Positions 43,186-54,089 are shown, counted from the first letter of the stretch. The stretch: DNA of 64,000 nt from Leeia oryzae DSM 17879 (GCF_000376945.1 NZ_AQXU01000016.1:1-64000), one strand, 5' to 3'. A program made the numbers and translations. The notes: a model not told the origin generated them from the sequence alone.

Positions 43186-44571
43186 CTAGATCATGTTTTC
43201 CGGTTTGACCCAGGCATCAAACTGATCCGCCGTGACAAGACCGGAGGCAATCGCGGCTTCCCGCAGGGTTGCGCCGGTAGCATGCGCCTGTTTGGCGATC
43301 ACGGCGGCGTTGTCGTAGCCGATATGCGGGCTCAGGGCGGTCACCAGCATCAATGACCGCGACAGATGCTTTGCAATTTGTGCCACGTCCGGCACCAGCC
43401 CGCTAATACAATGTTGTTCAAAGCTGGTGATAGTGTCGGTCAGCAAACGGATGCTTTGCAACACATTGTGGATGATGACCGGCTTGAAGACATTCAGCTC
43501 AAAGTTGCCAGATGCGCCCGCCATCGTGACGGTGACATCGTTACCCATCACCTGGCAACAGGCCATGGTCAACGCCTCGCACTGGGTGGGGTTTACCTTG
43601 CCGGGCATGATGGAGCTGCCGGGTTCATTTTCCGGCAGGTGTAGCTCGCCCAGCCCGCAGCGCGGGCCAGAGGCCAGCCAGCGGATATCGTTGGCAATTT
43701 TCATCAGGGCAACCGCCAGTGTTTTTAACGCCCCGTGCAGGCTGACCAACGCATCGTGACTGGCCAGCGCGGCAAAGCGGTTCTCGGCGCAGCGGAACGG
43801 CAGCCCGGTTTCGAGTGACAATTGCAACGCCACCTTGCGTCCGAATTCGGGGTGGGTATTCAGACCGGTTCCGACAGCAGTGCCCCCCACCGCCAATTCC
43901 AGCACAGCCGGCAACGCCTGCTCGATGGCATGCTCCGCATGGGCCAGTTGTGCCACCCAGCCGGACATCTCTTGCCCCAGCGTCAGCGGGGTAGCATCCT
44001 GCAAGTGCGTACGCCCTATTTTGACGATGTCGGCATTGTCTGCCGCCTTATCAGCCAGTTGTGACTTGAGTGACGACAAGGCCGGCAACAGGCGATGACG
44101 CACCTCGTCAGCAGTGGCTACATGCATGGCCGTCGGGAAAATATCATTGGAAGACTGCCCCAGATTGACATGTTCATTGGGGTGAACACAGCGGTCCGCC
44201 CCCTTGCCCGCCCCCATCAGTTCGGAGGCCCGGTTGGCCAGTACTTCGTTCATGTTCATGTTGGTCTGCGTGCCAGACCCGGTTTGCCAGACCGACAGCG
44301 GGAACGCCTGCGGGTGCATGCCTTGCAGCACTTCATCCGCAGCCTGCGCAATGGCACTGGCTAGCGTGGGTGACAACACGCCCAGTTCTGCATTGGCCTT
44401 GGCTGAAATACGCTTGATGCGCGCCAGTGCCATGATGAGAGCCTCCGGCATCTGCTCGGTCGAGATATGAAAGTGCAGGAGCGAGCGCTGGGTTTGCGCC
44501 CCCCACAACACGTCATCCGCGACTTCGATGGTCCCAAAAGCATCCTGTTCCAGACGTAGATTCATCACCAT
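43186..44571 (-). CDS. fumC: Class II fumarate hydratase
   Basis: Interconverts fumarate and malate in the TCA cycle; iron-free, oxygen-stable homotetramer, 461 residues. The signature [11 protein letters not shown], the early [13 protein letters not shown] loop and the [16 protein letters not shown] segment are all present, with catalytic His and Ser in the expected places. Of the start codons I prefer ATG 44571, with GGGG seven bases before it; ATG 44577 and 44565 are close alternatives, and the open frame to 44625 is not supported. fumC is often part of an oxidative-stress response. Confidence 0.97.
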   Translation of the reverse strand: MVMNLRLEQDAFGTIEVADDVLWGAQTQRSLLHFHISTEQMPEALIMALARIKRISAKANAELGVLSPTLASAIAQAADEVLQGMHPQAFPLSVWQTGSGTQTNMNMNEVLANRASELMGAGKGADRCVHPNEHVNLGQSSNDIFPTAMHVATADEVRHRLLPALSSLKSQLADKAADNADIVKIGRTHLQDATPLTLGQEMSGWVAQLAHAEHAIEQALPAVLELAVGGTAVGTGLNTHPEFGRKVALQLSLETGLPFRCAENRFAALASHDALVSLHGALKTLAVALMKIANDIRWLASGPRCGLGELHLPENEPGSSIMPGKVNPTQCEALTMACCQVMGNDVTVTMAGASGNFELNVFKPVIIHNVLQSIRLLTDTITSFEQHCISGLVPDVAQIAKHLSRSLMLVTALSPHIGYDNAAVIAKQAHATGATLREAAIASGLVTADQFDAWVKPENMI

Positions 44572-44680
44572 GGCCATACCCCATTGTCGATCTGATTTTT
44601 TGTTCAATGACGCAGCACAATCCATCTCTTCACTATACGCCGCTCAGCACGTATCGCCAGTGATCGTCCTGCAATCGGCC

Positions 44681-44848
44681 TCAGACATCCCGAGGTTTGT
44701 CTTTTTCTGGCCGTTTGCGAAACACGCTGGTGTGCGTCCCGGGCCATCTATACATCGGGTAGACGTGCCGGACCGCTATATTTGACAACCTGCCGGACGG
44801 GTAAGGTCCGATGGGGGAAACGCCGGTGACCGGCTGGATTTTATCCAT
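44681..44848 (-). CDS. Small protein of unknown function
   Basis: A 55-residue reading frame with an excellent ribosome site, AAGGAG six bases before the ATG at 44848. The product is Pro- and Arg-rich (PVTGVSPIGPYPSG near the start, RKRPEKDK near the end) with several Tyr and no membrane helix. I recognise no family. It lies upstream of fumC on the same strand with 109 bases between. Support is the ribosome site alone. Confidence 0.5.
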   Translation of the reverse strand: MDKIQPVTGVSPIGPYPSGRLSNIAVRHVYPMYRWPGTHTSVFRKRPEKDKPRDV

Positions 44849-45026
44849 GTCGCACTCCTTAGACGCAAACACCCGGTGCGGGTATTTGCTGGCACCAGCT
44901 TAGGCGTCATCAGCTGCTCCGTCTGTTCGGCAGAATACATATCCCCCCAGAATCCGTTTGACGCCCCCGGCCAGCTTGCTTACCATCAACTGATCATTAC
45001 AGCTGCATAACCGAAGGAGTCCCCCC

Positions 45027-45830
45027 ATGACCATCAAAGTATGTCTGGCTGGTGCCGCTGGCTGGGCTGGCTCGGAACTGGCACGCGGCATAGCCCATAC
45101 CACAGACCTGAGTCTGATCGCCGGCGTTTCTCGCACGCAGGCCGGCCAGACCATTGCCGATGTGCTGAAAGAGCCCAGACTGACGGGCTGGTTTTACGCG
45201 ACCGCAGCAGAAGCCCTGCACCGCCCGTGCGATGTGTTTGTGGAGTACACCAAGCCCACCAGTGCCAAAACCAACATCATCACCGCACTGGAACATGGCG
45301 CCCATGTCGTGGTGGGGACCTCCGGCCTGACAGACCAGGATTACGATGAAATCGATGCGGTCGCCCAAAAGCATCAGCGCGGGGTACTGGCATGCGGCAA
45401 CTTTGCCCTGACTGCGGTCCTGATGCAGCGCTTTGCCGAAGAAGCGGCCCGGCTGATTCCGCAATGGGAGATCATCGAATACGCAAGCGATGCCAAAGTC
45501 GATGTGCCGAGCGGCACCGTCAGGGAGCTGGTCACCCGCCTGGGCAATGTTACCCCGCACGACACCACCATTCCGGTCGACAAGGTCATCGGCCCCAAAG
45601 AAGCCCGCGGTGCCAATATGGCTGGCACACAAGTGCACGCCGTCCGCTTGCCGGGTCATGTACTGGGTGTCGAGGTGCAGTTTGGCATGCCGGACCAGAC
45701 CCTCAGCATCAAGCACAACTCTGGCAGCAGCGCACGCCCGTATGTGGACGGCGCCATTCTGGCCATTCGCAAAGTCCATACGCTAGTCGGCGTACACCGG
45801 GGGCTGGACAAGGTATTGATCCCGTCCTGA
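45027..45830 (+). CDS. DapB-like 4-hydroxy-tetrahydrodipicolinate reductase family protein
   Basis: A 267-residue Rossmann-fold protein of the DapB family. NAD(P) binding is by LAGAAGWAGSELA (7-19, GxxGxxG-like), and VVVGTSGLT and ACGNFALTAVLM follow as in DapB. However the catalytic HHRHK of DapB reads ASDAK here (residues 153-157): the active-site histidine pair is lost, while the lysine and PSGT (161-164) remain. So either a different chemistry or a non-lysine substrate is likely. No lysine-pathway gene is near. AAGGAG precedes the ATG. Confidence 0.82.
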   Translation: MTIKVCLAGAAGWAGSELARGIAHTTDLSLIAGVSRTQAGQTIADVLKEPRLTGWFYATAAEALHRPCDVFVEYTKPTSAKTNIITALEHGAHVVVGTSGLTDQDYDEIDAVAQKHQRGVLACGNFALTAVLMQRFAEEAARLIPQWEIIEYASDAKVDVPSGTVRELVTRLGNVTPHDTTIPVDKVIGPKEARGANMAGTQVHAVRLPGHVLGVEVQFGMPDQTLSIKHNSGSSARPYVDGAILAIRKVHTLVGVHRGLDKVLIPS

Positions 45831-45845
45831 TAACCACTTTCTGGC

Positions 45846-45877
45846 CGTGGTCAGCTATATCCCTATGACTGACCACG
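45846..45877. other. Hairpin downstream of the DapB-like gene
   Basis: Nine-base perfect arms CGTGGTCAG (45846-45854) and CTGACCACG (45869-45877), 15 bases past the stop; no T run follows. Confidence 0.5.
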
Positions 45878-45914
45878 AACGCCTCCCCATTTGTCCCCTC
45901 GCACCAACCTGCAA

Positions 45915-45942
45915 TTTATATAACATTCATATACGCCGCCCC
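45915..45942 (+). promoter_or_regulatory. Candidate KdpE-binding region before the kdp operon
   Basis: TTTATA at the left and ATACGCCGCCCC at the right resemble the E. coli KdpE site (TTTATA...ACACCCCGCCCG), with a slightly different spacing, about 75 bases before the first gene of the kdp operon. Confidence 0.4.
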
Positions 45943-46017
45943 ATTCATTTGGCAAATTATTTATAGCGTTCTCCCTAGAATATCCATCATGACTTCACGA
46001 CCTGCAAAGGAAGCATC

Positions 46018-46110
46018 ATGGATTTTCTCTTCTGGCTTGGCCTCATTTTTTTCTCTGTACTGATTTATGTCCTGACGGAAGTTTGTGACAAACAAAGGGG
46101 CAAAAAATGA
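46018..46110 (+). CDS. Small membrane protein preceding kdpF
   Basis: A 30-residue protein: a single hydrophobic helix (about 3-21, LFWLGLIFFSVLIYVLTEV) followed by a basic end. AAGGA lies before the ATG, and the stop TGA overlaps the kdpF start (ATGA), so translation is coupled and the protein is first in the kdp operon. Small membrane proteins upstream of kdpF occur in several betaproteobacteria and pseudomonads and are not part of the E. coli operon; the role is unknown. Confidence 0.75.
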   Translation: MDFLFWLGLIFFSVLIYVLTEVCDKQRGKK

Positions 46111-46196
46111 GCCTGATCTATTTCCTGACAGGGGCCTGTGCCATTTTCCTGCTGGGCTATCTGTTTTATGCCTTGTTCTATCCGGAGCACTTTTAA
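46107..46196 (+). CDS. kdpF: K(+)-transporting ATPase subunit KdpF
   Basis: A 29-residue single-helix subunit that stabilises the KdpFABC complex. The sequence MSLIYFLTGACAIFLLGYLF and a short YALFYPEHF end fit the family. It overlaps the preceding gene by four bases, and its stop is directly followed by the ATG of kdpA. Confidence 0.93.
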   Translation: MSLIYFLTGACAIFLLGYLFYALFYPEHF

Positions 46197-48008
46197 ATGA
46201 CAACCAATGCAATGTGGATGCTGGGACTGTTTTTAGTCTCGCTGCTGGTGCTTTCCTGGCCGCTAGGCCAGTATATGGCCCGTGTTTTTCAGGGCGAACG
46301 CCATTTTCTGACGGGTGCTTTCCAGCCGGTGGAGAAGCTGATTTACCGCTGCTGCGGCATTCAGTCCAGCGACGAAATGGGCTGGAAACAATATGCCCTC
46401 GCCCTGCTGGCGTTTAACCTGCTGGGCGCCCTGTTTGTCTATGGCTTGCAGCGTGTACAAGGCATGCTGCCGCTGAACCCGCAGCAGATGGGTGCGGTGG
46501 CCCCCGATTCGGCTTTTAATACAGCGATCTCTTTTGTGACCAATACCAACTGGCAGGGTTACTCAGGCGAAAGCACCATGAGTTATCTGACCCAGATGCT
46601 GGCCCTGACAGTGCAGAACTTCTTGTCTGCCGCCACCGGCATTGCGGTAGTGATTGCCCTGATCCGCGGCTTTGCCCGCCATAGCCTGTCTACCATTGGC
46701 AGCTTCTGGGTCGATATGACCCGCTCCACCTTGTATGTCTTGCTGCCGCTGTCTCTGGTGTTGGCCGTCGTTATGGTCGGGCAAGGTACCATCCAGAATT
46801 TCAAGCCTTACCAGACGGTCCAGACGCTGGACGAGAACACCTACCAGCAAGCAGTGACAGATAAAGCAGGCAACCCGGTCAAAGATGCGCAGGGTCAACC
46901 CGTCATGGAAACCGTCAAAACCCATGAACAAACGCTGGCCATGGGTCCGGTCGCCTCGCAAGAAGCCATCAAGATGATCGGCACCAACGGCGGCGGTTTC
47001 TTTAATGCCAACTCGGCACACCCGTATGAGAACCCGACTTCGCTGACCAACTTCCTGCAAATGCTGGCAATTTTTGTCATCCCCGCCGGCTTGTGTTTCA
47101 CCTTCGGCGCCATGGTGGGAGACAAACGCCAAGGCTGGGCCGTGCTGGCGGCCATGACCGTGATCTTTGTCGTGATGACCTGCATTGTGCTGGTGGCAGA
47201 ACAACACGGCAATCCGGCACTGACACTGGCAGGGGTGGACCAGCATGCATCCACGCTACAAAGCGGTGGCAATATGGAAGGCAAAGAAACCCGCTTTGGC
47301 ATTACTGCATCCGCCCTGTTCATCGCGGTGACCACTTCCGCCTCTTGTGGTGCTGTCAACAGCATGCATGATGCCCTGACGCCGCTTGGCGGACTGGTCC
47401 CTACGGCGTTGATGCAAATGGGCGAAGTGGTCTTTGGCGGGGTGGGCTCCGGTTTGTACGGCATGCTGATCTTCGCGATTCTGGCAGTGTTCATTGCCGG
47501 TCTGATGATTGGCCGCACGCCTGAATATCTGGGCAAGAAAATCGAAATCTTTGAAATGAAGATGACGGCCCTCACCATTCTGGTTACGCCGCTACTGGTC
47601 TTGATGGGGACGTCGATGGCCGTGATGGTGATGGCCGGTAAAACGGGTATCTATAACCCGGGGGCGCATGGTTTCAGCGAAGTGCTGTATGCCTTTACGT
47701 CAGCAGCCAATAACAACGGCAGCGCATTTGCCGGCCTGAGTACCAATACCCCGTTTTATAACACCATGCTGGGTATCGCCATGTGGTTTGGACGTTTTGC
47801 CATGATTGTGCCGATTCTGGCCATTGCCGGTTCGCTTGCCGCCAAAAAACGTCTGACAGCCAATACCGGCACCATGCCGACCCACGGCCCGCTATTTGTT
47901 GTATTGCTGATCGGTACCGTGTTGCTGGTGGGCGCACTGAACTATATCCCGGCGCTTGCACTAGGCCCTGTGGCCGAACATCTGCAAATGCAGACGGTTC
48001 ATCCTTAA
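46197..48008 (+). CDS. kdpA: K(+)-transporting ATPase subunit KdpA
   Basis: The K(+) channel-like subunit that provides the selectivity filter of the Kdp pump. 603 residues with about ten membrane helices in four pore-like repeats. Filter-type sequences are visible: [11 protein letters not shown] (107-117), [20 protein letters not shown] (261-280), [13 protein letters not shown] (380-392) and [14 protein letters not shown] (501-514). Starts directly after kdpF, 12 bases before kdpB. Confidence 0.98.
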   Translation: MTTNAMWMLGLFLVSLLVLSWPLGQYMARVFQGERHFLTGAFQPVEKLIYRCCGIQSSDEMGWKQYALALLAFNLLGALFVYGLQRVQGMLPLNPQQMGAVAPDSAFNTAISFVTNTNWQGYSGESTMSYLTQMLALTVQNFLSAATGIAVVIALIRGFARHSLSTIGSFWVDMTRSTLYVLLPLSLVLAVVMVGQGTIQNFKPYQTVQTLDENTYQQAVTDKAGNPVKDAQGQPVMETVKTHEQTLAMGPVASQEAIKMIGTNGGGFFNANSAHPYENPTSLTNFLQMLAIFVIPAGLCFTFGAMVGDKRQGWAVLAAMTVIFVVMTCIVLVAEQHGNPALTLAGVDQHASTLQSGGNMEGKETRFGITASALFIAVTTSASCGAVNSMHDALTPLGGLVPTALMQMGEVVFGGVGSGLYGMLIFAILAVFIAGLMIGRTPEYLGKKIEIFEMKMTALTILVTPLLVLMGTSMAVMVMAGKTGIYNPGAHGFSEVLYAFTSAANNNGSAFAGLSTNTPFYNTMLGIAMWFGRFAMIVPILAIAGSLAAKKRLTANTGTMPTHGPLFVVLLIGTVLLVGALNYIPALALGPVAEHLQMQTVHP

Positions 48009-48020
48009 GGAATCAAGATC

Positions 48021-50105
48021 ATGTCTAAGAAATCTGCATTGACGTCCTTGCTGGACCCAGCACTGATCCATGAAGCCATCAGCGCTTCCTTCAAAAAACT
48101 GGCACCGGACACCCAGTGGAAAAATCCGGTGATGTTTGTGGTGTATATCGGCAGTATTCTGGCCACCCTGCTGTTTGTCCAGACATTGCGTGGCCAGGGC
48201 GAAGGGCACGCATGGTTTGTGGGTGCAATTGCGGTATGGCTCTGGTTTACCGTGCTGTTTGCCAACTTTGCCGAAGCGCTGGCAGAGGGACGCAGCAAAG
48301 CCCAGGCAGCCAGTTTGCGCAGCACCAAGAAAAATGTCATGGCCAAAAAACTGTACCACCACCAGGACAGAAGCAAATGCCTCCCGACCGATAGCGCCAG
48401 CCTGCGCAAAGGCGATTTCATCCTGATCGAAGCGGGCGATATCGTGCCCGCAGACGGCGAGGTCGTGGAAGGCGTGGCCTCTGTAGATGAGTCGGCCATT
48501 ACCGGCGAATCTGCGCCCGTCATCCGTGAGTCGGGGGGAGACTTTTCGGCCGTTACCGGCGGCACCCGCGTATTGTCCGACTGGATTGTGGTCAAAGTCT
48601 CCGTTAACCCGGGTGAAGCTTTTCTGGACCGCATGATTGCCATGGTTGAAGGTGCCAAGCGCCAGAAAACACCGAATGAAATCGCGTTGTCCATCTTGCT
48701 GGTGGCACTGACCATTGTGTTTTTGGTGGTGACGGCCACCCTGTTGCCGTTCTCGCTGTTTAGCGCCACGGCCAGCGGTGCCGGTGCACCGATTACCGTG
48801 ACCACCCTGATTGTCCTGTTGGTCTGCCTGATTCCCACCACGATCGGCGGTTTGCTGTCTGCCATTGGGGTCGCCGGCATGAGCCGGATGATGCAGGCCA
48901 ATGTCATTGCGACTTCCGGCCGTGCGGTCGAAGCTGCTGGTGACGTGGATGTCTTGCTGCTGGACAAGACAGGCACCATTACCCTGGGTAACCGCCAGGC
49001 ATCGGACTTCATCCCCGCCCCAGGCATCCGTCAGGAGCAGTTGGCAGATGCTGCCCAGTTATCCTCTCTGGCCGATGAAACACCAGAAGGCCGCAGCATC
49101 GTGATCCTGGCTAAAGAGACATTTGGCCTGCGCCAAAGTGACTTTAATGCCCAGCAGGCTGTTTTTGTCCCGTTTTCTGCCCACACCCGCATGAGCGGTA
49201 TTAACTATACGGATACCTTTGGTGTCCGCGAAATCCGCAAAGGGGCAATGGATGCCATCCGGAAATATGTCCAGGAAGCAGGCGGCTATTTTCCGGAGGC
49301 AGTAGAAAGAGAAGTCGCAGAAGTTGCACGCAGAGGCTCCACCCCCTTGGTGGTAGCCGAGCAAAGTCGCGTGCTGGGGGTAATTGAACTGAAAGACATC
49401 GTCAAGGGCGGCATCAAGGAACGCTTTGCCGAGCTGCGCCAGATGGGGATCAAAACCATCATGATCACCGGGGATAATCCGCTGACAGCAGCGGCCATTG
49501 CCGCCGAAGCAGGCGTGGACGACTTTCTGGCCGAAGCCACCCCGGAAGCCAAGCTCAAATTGATCCGGGATCACCAGACCGAAGGCAAGCTGGTGGCGAT
49601 GACCGGTGACGGTACCAACGATGCACCGGCACTGGCACAGGCCGACGTGGCCGTTGCCATGAATACCGGCACCCAGGCCGCCAAAGAAGCCGGCAACATG
49701 GTGGATCTGGACTCCAATCCGACCAAACTGATTGAAATTGTCGAGATCGGTAAACAGATGCTGATGACCCGTGGCAGTCTGACCACGTTCTCGATTTCGA
49801 ACGACATTGCCAAATACTTTGCCATTATTCCCGCCGCCTTTGCGACGACCTATCCGCAACTGGCCTCGCTCAACGTCATGCATCTGAACAGCCCGGACTC
49901 GGCCATTCTGTCTGCGGTGATTTTTAACGCCATCATCATCGTGTTCCTGATCCCGCTGGCACTGAAAGGCATTACCTACAAAGCACAAAGCGCCGCCCGA
50001 CTGCTACGCAGCAATCTGCTGATTTACGGCTTGGGCGGGCTGATTGTGCCGTTTATCGGCATCAAAGCGATCGACATGCTACTGGGTCTACTTGGCCTTG
50101 TATAA
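48021..50105 (+). CDS. kdpB: K(+)-transporting P-type ATPase subunit KdpB
   Basis: The energising P-type ATPase subunit, 694 residues. The phosphorylation site is DKTGT with Asp315; TGES (actuator domain) is in [10 protein letters not shown] and [11 protein letters not shown] is the hinge motif near 531-541. Pumps K(+) at very low external concentrations. AAGGA precedes the ATG. Confidence 0.98.
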   Translation: MSKKSALTSLLDPALIHEAISASFKKLAPDTQWKNPVMFVVYIGSILATLLFVQTLRGQGEGHAWFVGAIAVWLWFTVLFANFAEALAEGRSKAQAASLRSTKKNVMAKKLYHHQDRSKCLPTDSASLRKGDFILIEAGDIVPADGEVVEGVASVDESAITGESAPVIRESGGDFSAVTGGTRVLSDWIVVKVSVNPGEAFLDRMIAMVEGAKRQKTPNEIALSILLVALTIVFLVVTATLLPFSLFSATASGAGAPITVTTLIVLLVCLIPTTIGGLLSAIGVAGMSRMMQANVIATSGRAVEAAGDVDVLLLDKTGTITLGNRQASDFIPAPGIRQEQLADAAQLSSLADETPEGRSIVILAKETFGLRQSDFNAQQAVFVPFSAHTRMSGINYTDTFGVREIRKGAMDAIRKYVQEAGGYFPEAVEREVAEVARRGSTPLVVAEQSRVLGVIELKDIVKGGIKERFAELRQMGIKTIMITGDNPLTAAAIAAEAGVDDFLAEATPEAKLKLIRDHQTEGKLVAMTGDGTNDAPALAQADVAVAMNTGTQAAKEAGNMVDLDSNPTKLIEIVEIGKQMLMTRGSLTTFSISNDIAKYFAIIPAAFATTYPQLASLNVMHLNSPDSAILSAVIFNAIIIVFLIPLALKGITYKAQSAARLLRSNLLIYGLGGLIVPFIGIKAIDMLLGLLGLV

Positions 50106-50130
50106 CACGCAGCAGAAACAGGAGAACATC

Positions 50131-50703
50131 ATGAAACTTATCCGTCCCGCCCTGGTTTCTTTCGGGCTGTTAACCGTCCTTACCGGTCTGGCCTATCCGC
50201 TGCTGGTGACCGGTATCGCACAAAGCGTGTTTCCAGATGCCGCAAACGGTAGCCTGATTCATCACCAAGGCAAAGTGGTTGGCTCATCCCTGATCGGCCA
50301 GCAATTCAGCAGCAACCAATACTTCTGGAGCCGTCCGTCCGCAACGGCCCCCATGTCCTACAATGGGGCCGCATCTGGTGGTGCCAATCTGGGGCCGACC
50401 AACCCGGACTTCCTCAAAGGCGTTGTCGCCCGGGTGACGGCCATACGAGCGGCCCATCCGGCCCAGACAGGACCGGTGCCCGTCGACCTGGTGACGACAT
50501 CAGCCAGCGGGCTGGATCCGGACATTTCGCCAGCCTCAGCCTATTACCAAATGGGGCGCGTGGCAGCAGCCAGGCATGTCCCGGTCTCCGTCATTCAAAC
50601 CCTGATCGATCAACACACCCAGGGCAGACAGTGGCGAATGTTTGGGGAAGCCCGTGTAAATGTGCTTCAATTAAACTTGGCACTTGATCAGAAGGTTCGT
50701 TAA
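50131..50703 (+). CDS. kdpC: K(+)-transporting ATPase subunit KdpC
   Basis: The periplasmic assembly subunit with one N-terminal membrane helix (LIRPALVSFGLLTVLTGLAYPLLVTGIAQ), 190 residues. NGSLIHHQGKVVGSSLIGQQFSSNQYFWSRPSAT is the family core, and SGLDPDISPASAYYQMGRVA is near the C-terminus. CAGGAGAACATC sets the start at 50131. Confidence 0.97.
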   Translation: MKLIRPALVSFGLLTVLTGLAYPLLVTGIAQSVFPDAANGSLIHHQGKVVGSSLIGQQFSSNQYFWSRPSATAPMSYNGAASGGANLGPTNPDFLKGVVARVTAIRAAHPAQTGPVPVDLVTTSASGLDPDISPASAYYQMGRVAAARHVPVSVIQTLIDQHTQGRQWRMFGEARVNVLQLNLALDQKVR

Positions 50704-50705
50704 CC

Positions 50706-53387
50706 GTGCAAGACGACCGCCTCTCACCCGACGAATTGCTGGAGGAAATCCAGCGGCAGGAGCAGGAATCGCAACGCGGACGGCTCAAGATCTTTTTTGG
50801 TGCCTGTGCTGGCGTGGGTAAAACCTACGCCATGCTGTCTGCGGCTCGCCAGAAAAGAGAAGAAGGGCTGGATGTCGTGGTAGGGGTGGTCGAAACCCAC
50901 GGACGTCAGGAGACAGAATCGCAACTGATCGGGCTGGATATCCTCCCTCGCAAAGACATCCTGTACAAGGACAACCTGCTGACAGAGTTTGACCTGGACG
51001 CGGCACTGGCCCGAAAACCGGCATTGATCCTGGTGGACGAACTGGCACACTCCAATATCCCCGGCTCCCGCCATCCCAAGCGCTGGCAAGATGTGGAAGA
51101 ACTGTTGGCTGCCGGCATTGACGTTTACTCCACCCTGAACGTACAGCATCTGGAAAGCCTGAATGACATTGTCGGGCAGATTACCGGCATCGTTGTTCGC
51201 GAAACCCTGCCGGACCGGGTATTTGACCAGGCCGCAGACATTACGCTGGTGGACATTCCGCCGGACGAATTGCTGGCTCGCCTGAGCGAGGGCAAAGTCT
51301 ACATGCCAAGGCAGGCAGAACGTGCCAGCAAGCATTTCTTCCGCAAAGGCAACCTGCTGGCCCTGCGCGAACTGGCGCTGCGGCGTACCGCAGACCGGGT
51401 AGATGCCCAGATGCGGGCCTACCGGGCAGATCAGTCGATCCATCCGATCTGGCAAGCACGTGAAAGACTACTGGTGTGCGTCGGGTTGCATGCGGCCGAA
51501 AAACTGATTCGTAACGCCAGCCGGCTGGCTGCCAGCCTCAAGGCCGACTGGATTGTCGCCTATGTGGAGACACCACAGTTATTGAACCTGCCGGCAGAGC
51601 AGCGCAATCACATGTTGAAAATGCTCAAGCTCGCCCAGACACTGGGGGCAGAAACCAGCGTGCTGGCCGGCACCTCCCTGCCCGCGACGCTACTGGCCTA
51701 CGCGCGCAGCCGCAACGTCTCCAGAATGGTCGTCGGTAAATCGCATCAACCCGTCTGGCGCCAACGCTGGCAACCGTCACTCGCCGACCAGTTGTCACAA
51801 CAGGCCAGCGATGTCGATGTCTTCGTGGTAGCACATGATGCCTTTGAACCCTCCCCTGCCAAACCGGGAGAGCCTGCCGCGGCCTCCTTGCTGTTTGAAA
51901 CCACCGATACACCCAAACAACTGAAAGGCTACCTCTTTGCCGCACTTGGCTGCGGACTGACCACCTTGCTGACGGCGGGCTTGTTGCAATATTTTGACCT
52001 TGCCAATGTGGTCATGATTTTTTTGCTGATTGTGGTGCTGATTGCCATCCGCTATGGCCGTGGTCCGGGCATTTTTGCCTCCGTGACCTCGGTCATGGCC
52101 TTTGATTTCTTTTTTGTCCCCCCCCGATTATCGTTCACGGTTTCGGATACCCAATACCTGCTGACGTTTACCGTGATGCTGATTGTGGCCATCCTCATCA
52201 GCCAGCTGGCCGCCAAATTACGTTTCGAGGCCAATATTGCGACCTATCGCGAACGTCGTACCAGTGCACTGTATGAATTGGGTCAGGCGCTGGGTGGCGC
52301 ACTGACCACCAGCCAGATCATCGACATTGCCAGCCAGCAACTGGGGCCATTGTTCCAGTCAAAAATCCTGTTTTATCTGCCGGATAGCCAGGACCGGCTG
52401 ATGCTGGTAGACCATGAGCAAGAACCGGTAGACGCCGGGGTGGCACAATGGGTGTTTGACCATCAGGAAATGGCCGGACTGGGCACCAATACCCTGCCTG
52501 CCAACAGTTACCTGTTTCTGCCCCTGAAAGCGCCAATGCGTACGCGCGGTGTATTGGCCATCCGCCCCAGACAGATTCACCTCATCTACGCCCCGGAGCA
52601 ACAGCGACTACTGGACACCTGCGCCGCGCAGATCGCACTGGCCCTGGAGCGGGTGCATTATGTGGAGGTTGCACAAGATGCCATTGTGGCCATGGAGTCC
52701 GAGCGTTTGCGTAACAGTGTACTCTCGACTGTCTCGCATGATTTGCGTACCCCGCTCACCTCGCTGGTGGGATTGGCCAGTCTGATGGAGTCTGACCACC
52801 TGCCCCCGGCAGAACGCAAAGAAACTGCCAGCCTGATCAAGGCAGAAAGCCTGCGCATGAACAATATTGTGACCAACCTGCTGGACATGGCCCGCTTGCA
52901 ATCTGGTGTTCATCTTCACAAAGAATGGCTGATGATCGAAGAAGTCATCGGTAGTGCCATCCGTGAAACCCAGCGTAGCCTGGCGCAGCATCAGGTTCGG
53001 CTGGAAATCGCGCCTGGTCTGCCGGTGGTGGAAATCGATGCCGTGCTGATCGAGCGGGTGCTGGTGAATCTGCTGGAGAATGCGGCCAAATACACACCAC
53101 CTGGCAGCGAAGTCCGGCTTTCTGCGCATGTGGCATTGTCCATGCTGGTGATCAGCGTATCAGATAATGGCCCCGGTTTGCCGGAGGGCCTAGGCAACAA
53201 GATTTTTGAGAAATTCACCCGGGGCGTCAATGAATCCAGCACCGCCGGTGTCGGGCTGGGCTTGGCCATTTGCAAGAGCATAATCGAAGCACACCAAGGC
53301 AGAATACAGGCAGAGAATATCCAGCCACACGGGGCAAAATTCAGCTTTACCTTGCCGGTAAGTGCCACCCCCGTGTTACCGGAGTAA
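50706..53387 (+). CDS. kdpD: Osmosensitive K(+) sensor histidine kinase KdpD
   Basis: Senses K(+) limitation and turgor and phosphorylates KdpE. 893 residues: the N-terminal KdpD domain (20-235) with Walker A GACAGVGKT (32-40), a universal-stress-like domain, four membrane helices (about 400-500), a GAF-like region, HisKA with His678 (SHDLRTP) and a HATPase domain with SDNGPGLPEG and GVGLGLAICKSI. Starts at GTG 50706, two bases after the kdpC stop. Confidence 0.98.
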   Translation: MQDDRLSPDELLEEIQRQEQESQRGRLKIFFGACAGVGKTYAMLSAARQKREEGLDVVVGVVETHGRQETESQLIGLDILPRKDILYKDNLLTEFDLDAALARKPALILVDELAHSNIPGSRHPKRWQDVEELLAAGIDVYSTLNVQHLESLNDIVGQITGIVVRETLPDRVFDQAADITLVDIPPDELLARLSEGKVYMPRQAERASKHFFRKGNLLALRELALRRTADRVDAQMRAYRADQSIHPIWQARERLLVCVGLHAAEKLIRNASRLAASLKADWIVAYVETPQLLNLPAEQRNHMLKMLKLAQTLGAETSVLAGTSLPATLLAYARSRNVSRMVVGKSHQPVWRQRWQPSLADQLSQQASDVDVFVVAHDAFEPSPAKPGEPAAASLLFETTDTPKQLKGYLFAALGCGLTTLLTAGLLQYFDLANVVMIFLLIVVLIAIRYGRGPGIFASVTSVMAFDFFFVPPRLSFTVSDTQYLLTFTVMLIVAILISQLAAKLRFEANIATYRERRTSALYELGQALGGALTTSQIIDIASQQLGPLFQSKILFYLPDSQDRLMLVDHEQEPVDAGVAQWVFDHQEMAGLGTNTLPANSYLFLPLKAPMRTRGVLAIRPRQIHLIYAPEQQRLLDTCAAQIALALERVHYVEVAQDAIVAMESERLRNSVLSTVSHDLRTPLTSLVGLASLMESDHLPPAERKETASLIKAESLRMNNIVTNLLDMARLQSGVHLHKEWLMIEEVIGSAIRETQRSLAQHQVRLEIAPGLPVVEIDAVLIERVLVNLLENAAKYTPPGSEVRLSAHVALSMLVISVSDNGPGLPEGLGNKIFEKFTRGVNESSTAGVGLGLAICKSIIEAHQGRIQAENIQPHGAKFSFTLPVSATPVLPE

Positions 53388-53393
53388 GGCCCC

Positions 53394-54089
53394 ATGCGTG
53401 AAAACAGCCACATGATTGTTCTGATAGAAGACGAAAAACCCATTCGTCACTTTCTGGGTAGCGCACTTCAGGAGGCTGGCTTTCACTATATTGAAGCAGA
53501 CACGGGCAAGCAGGGACTGGTCGATGCTGCCACCCGCAAACCGGATCTCATCATTCTGGACCTGGGTTTGCCGGATATGGACGGTATCGACGTCATCAAG
53601 CAACTGCGCGCCTGGTCGGATGTCCCCATTCTGATCTTGTCAGCCCGTAGCCGGGAAACCGAAAAAGTCATGGCGCTGGATGCCGGTGCGGATGACTATC
53701 TGACCAAACCCTTCGGCGTGGCAGAATGCCTGGCCAGGGTGCGCGTCTTGCTCCGCCGGCGCCAGGCCTCCAATACTGCTGAACAGTCCGTGTTTGAGTT
53801 TGGGAATATCCGGGTGGATCTGGCCAAACGCATCGTAGAAAAAGCCGGCGAACATATCCATCTAACCCCCATCGAATACCGCTTGCTGGTCACGCTAATC
53901 CGCCATGCGGGCAAGGTGTTGACCCACCGCGAACTACTCCGGGAAGTCTGGGGCCCGTCTTATGCCGAGAGTAACCAGTACGTTCGGATATACATGGGGT
54001 ATTTGCGGCAGAAACTGGAAGAAGACCCGGCACAACCCCGTTACATCCTGACCGAAACCGGCGTCGGATACCGTCTGGTGACAGACTGA
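53394..54089 (+). CDS. kdpE: Response regulator KdpE
   Basis: OmpR-type regulator that activates the kdp operon. 231 residues: receiver domain with phospho-acceptor Asp56 (ILDLGLPDMDG) and acidic pair near 12-13, and a C-terminal winged helix ending with LRQKLEEDPAQPRYILTETGVGYRLV. Six bases after kdpD. A possible binding site lies before the operon (45915-45942). Confidence 0.98.
   Translation: MRENSHMIVLIEDEKPIRHFLGSALQEAGFHYIEADTGKQGLVDAATRKPDLIILDLGLPDMDGIDVIKQLRAWSDVPILILSARSRETEKVMALDAGADDYLTKPFGVAECLARVRVLLRRRQASNTAEQSVFEFGNIRVDLAKRIVEKAGEHIHLTPIEYRLLVTLIRHAGKVLTHRELLREVWGPSYAESNQYVRIYMGYLRQKLEEDPAQPRYILTETGVGYRLVTD

Noticed and set aside
48005-49988. Long open frames antisense to kdpB
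   Set aside because: Mirror frames of a P-type ATPase gene with all motifs; no homology seen.
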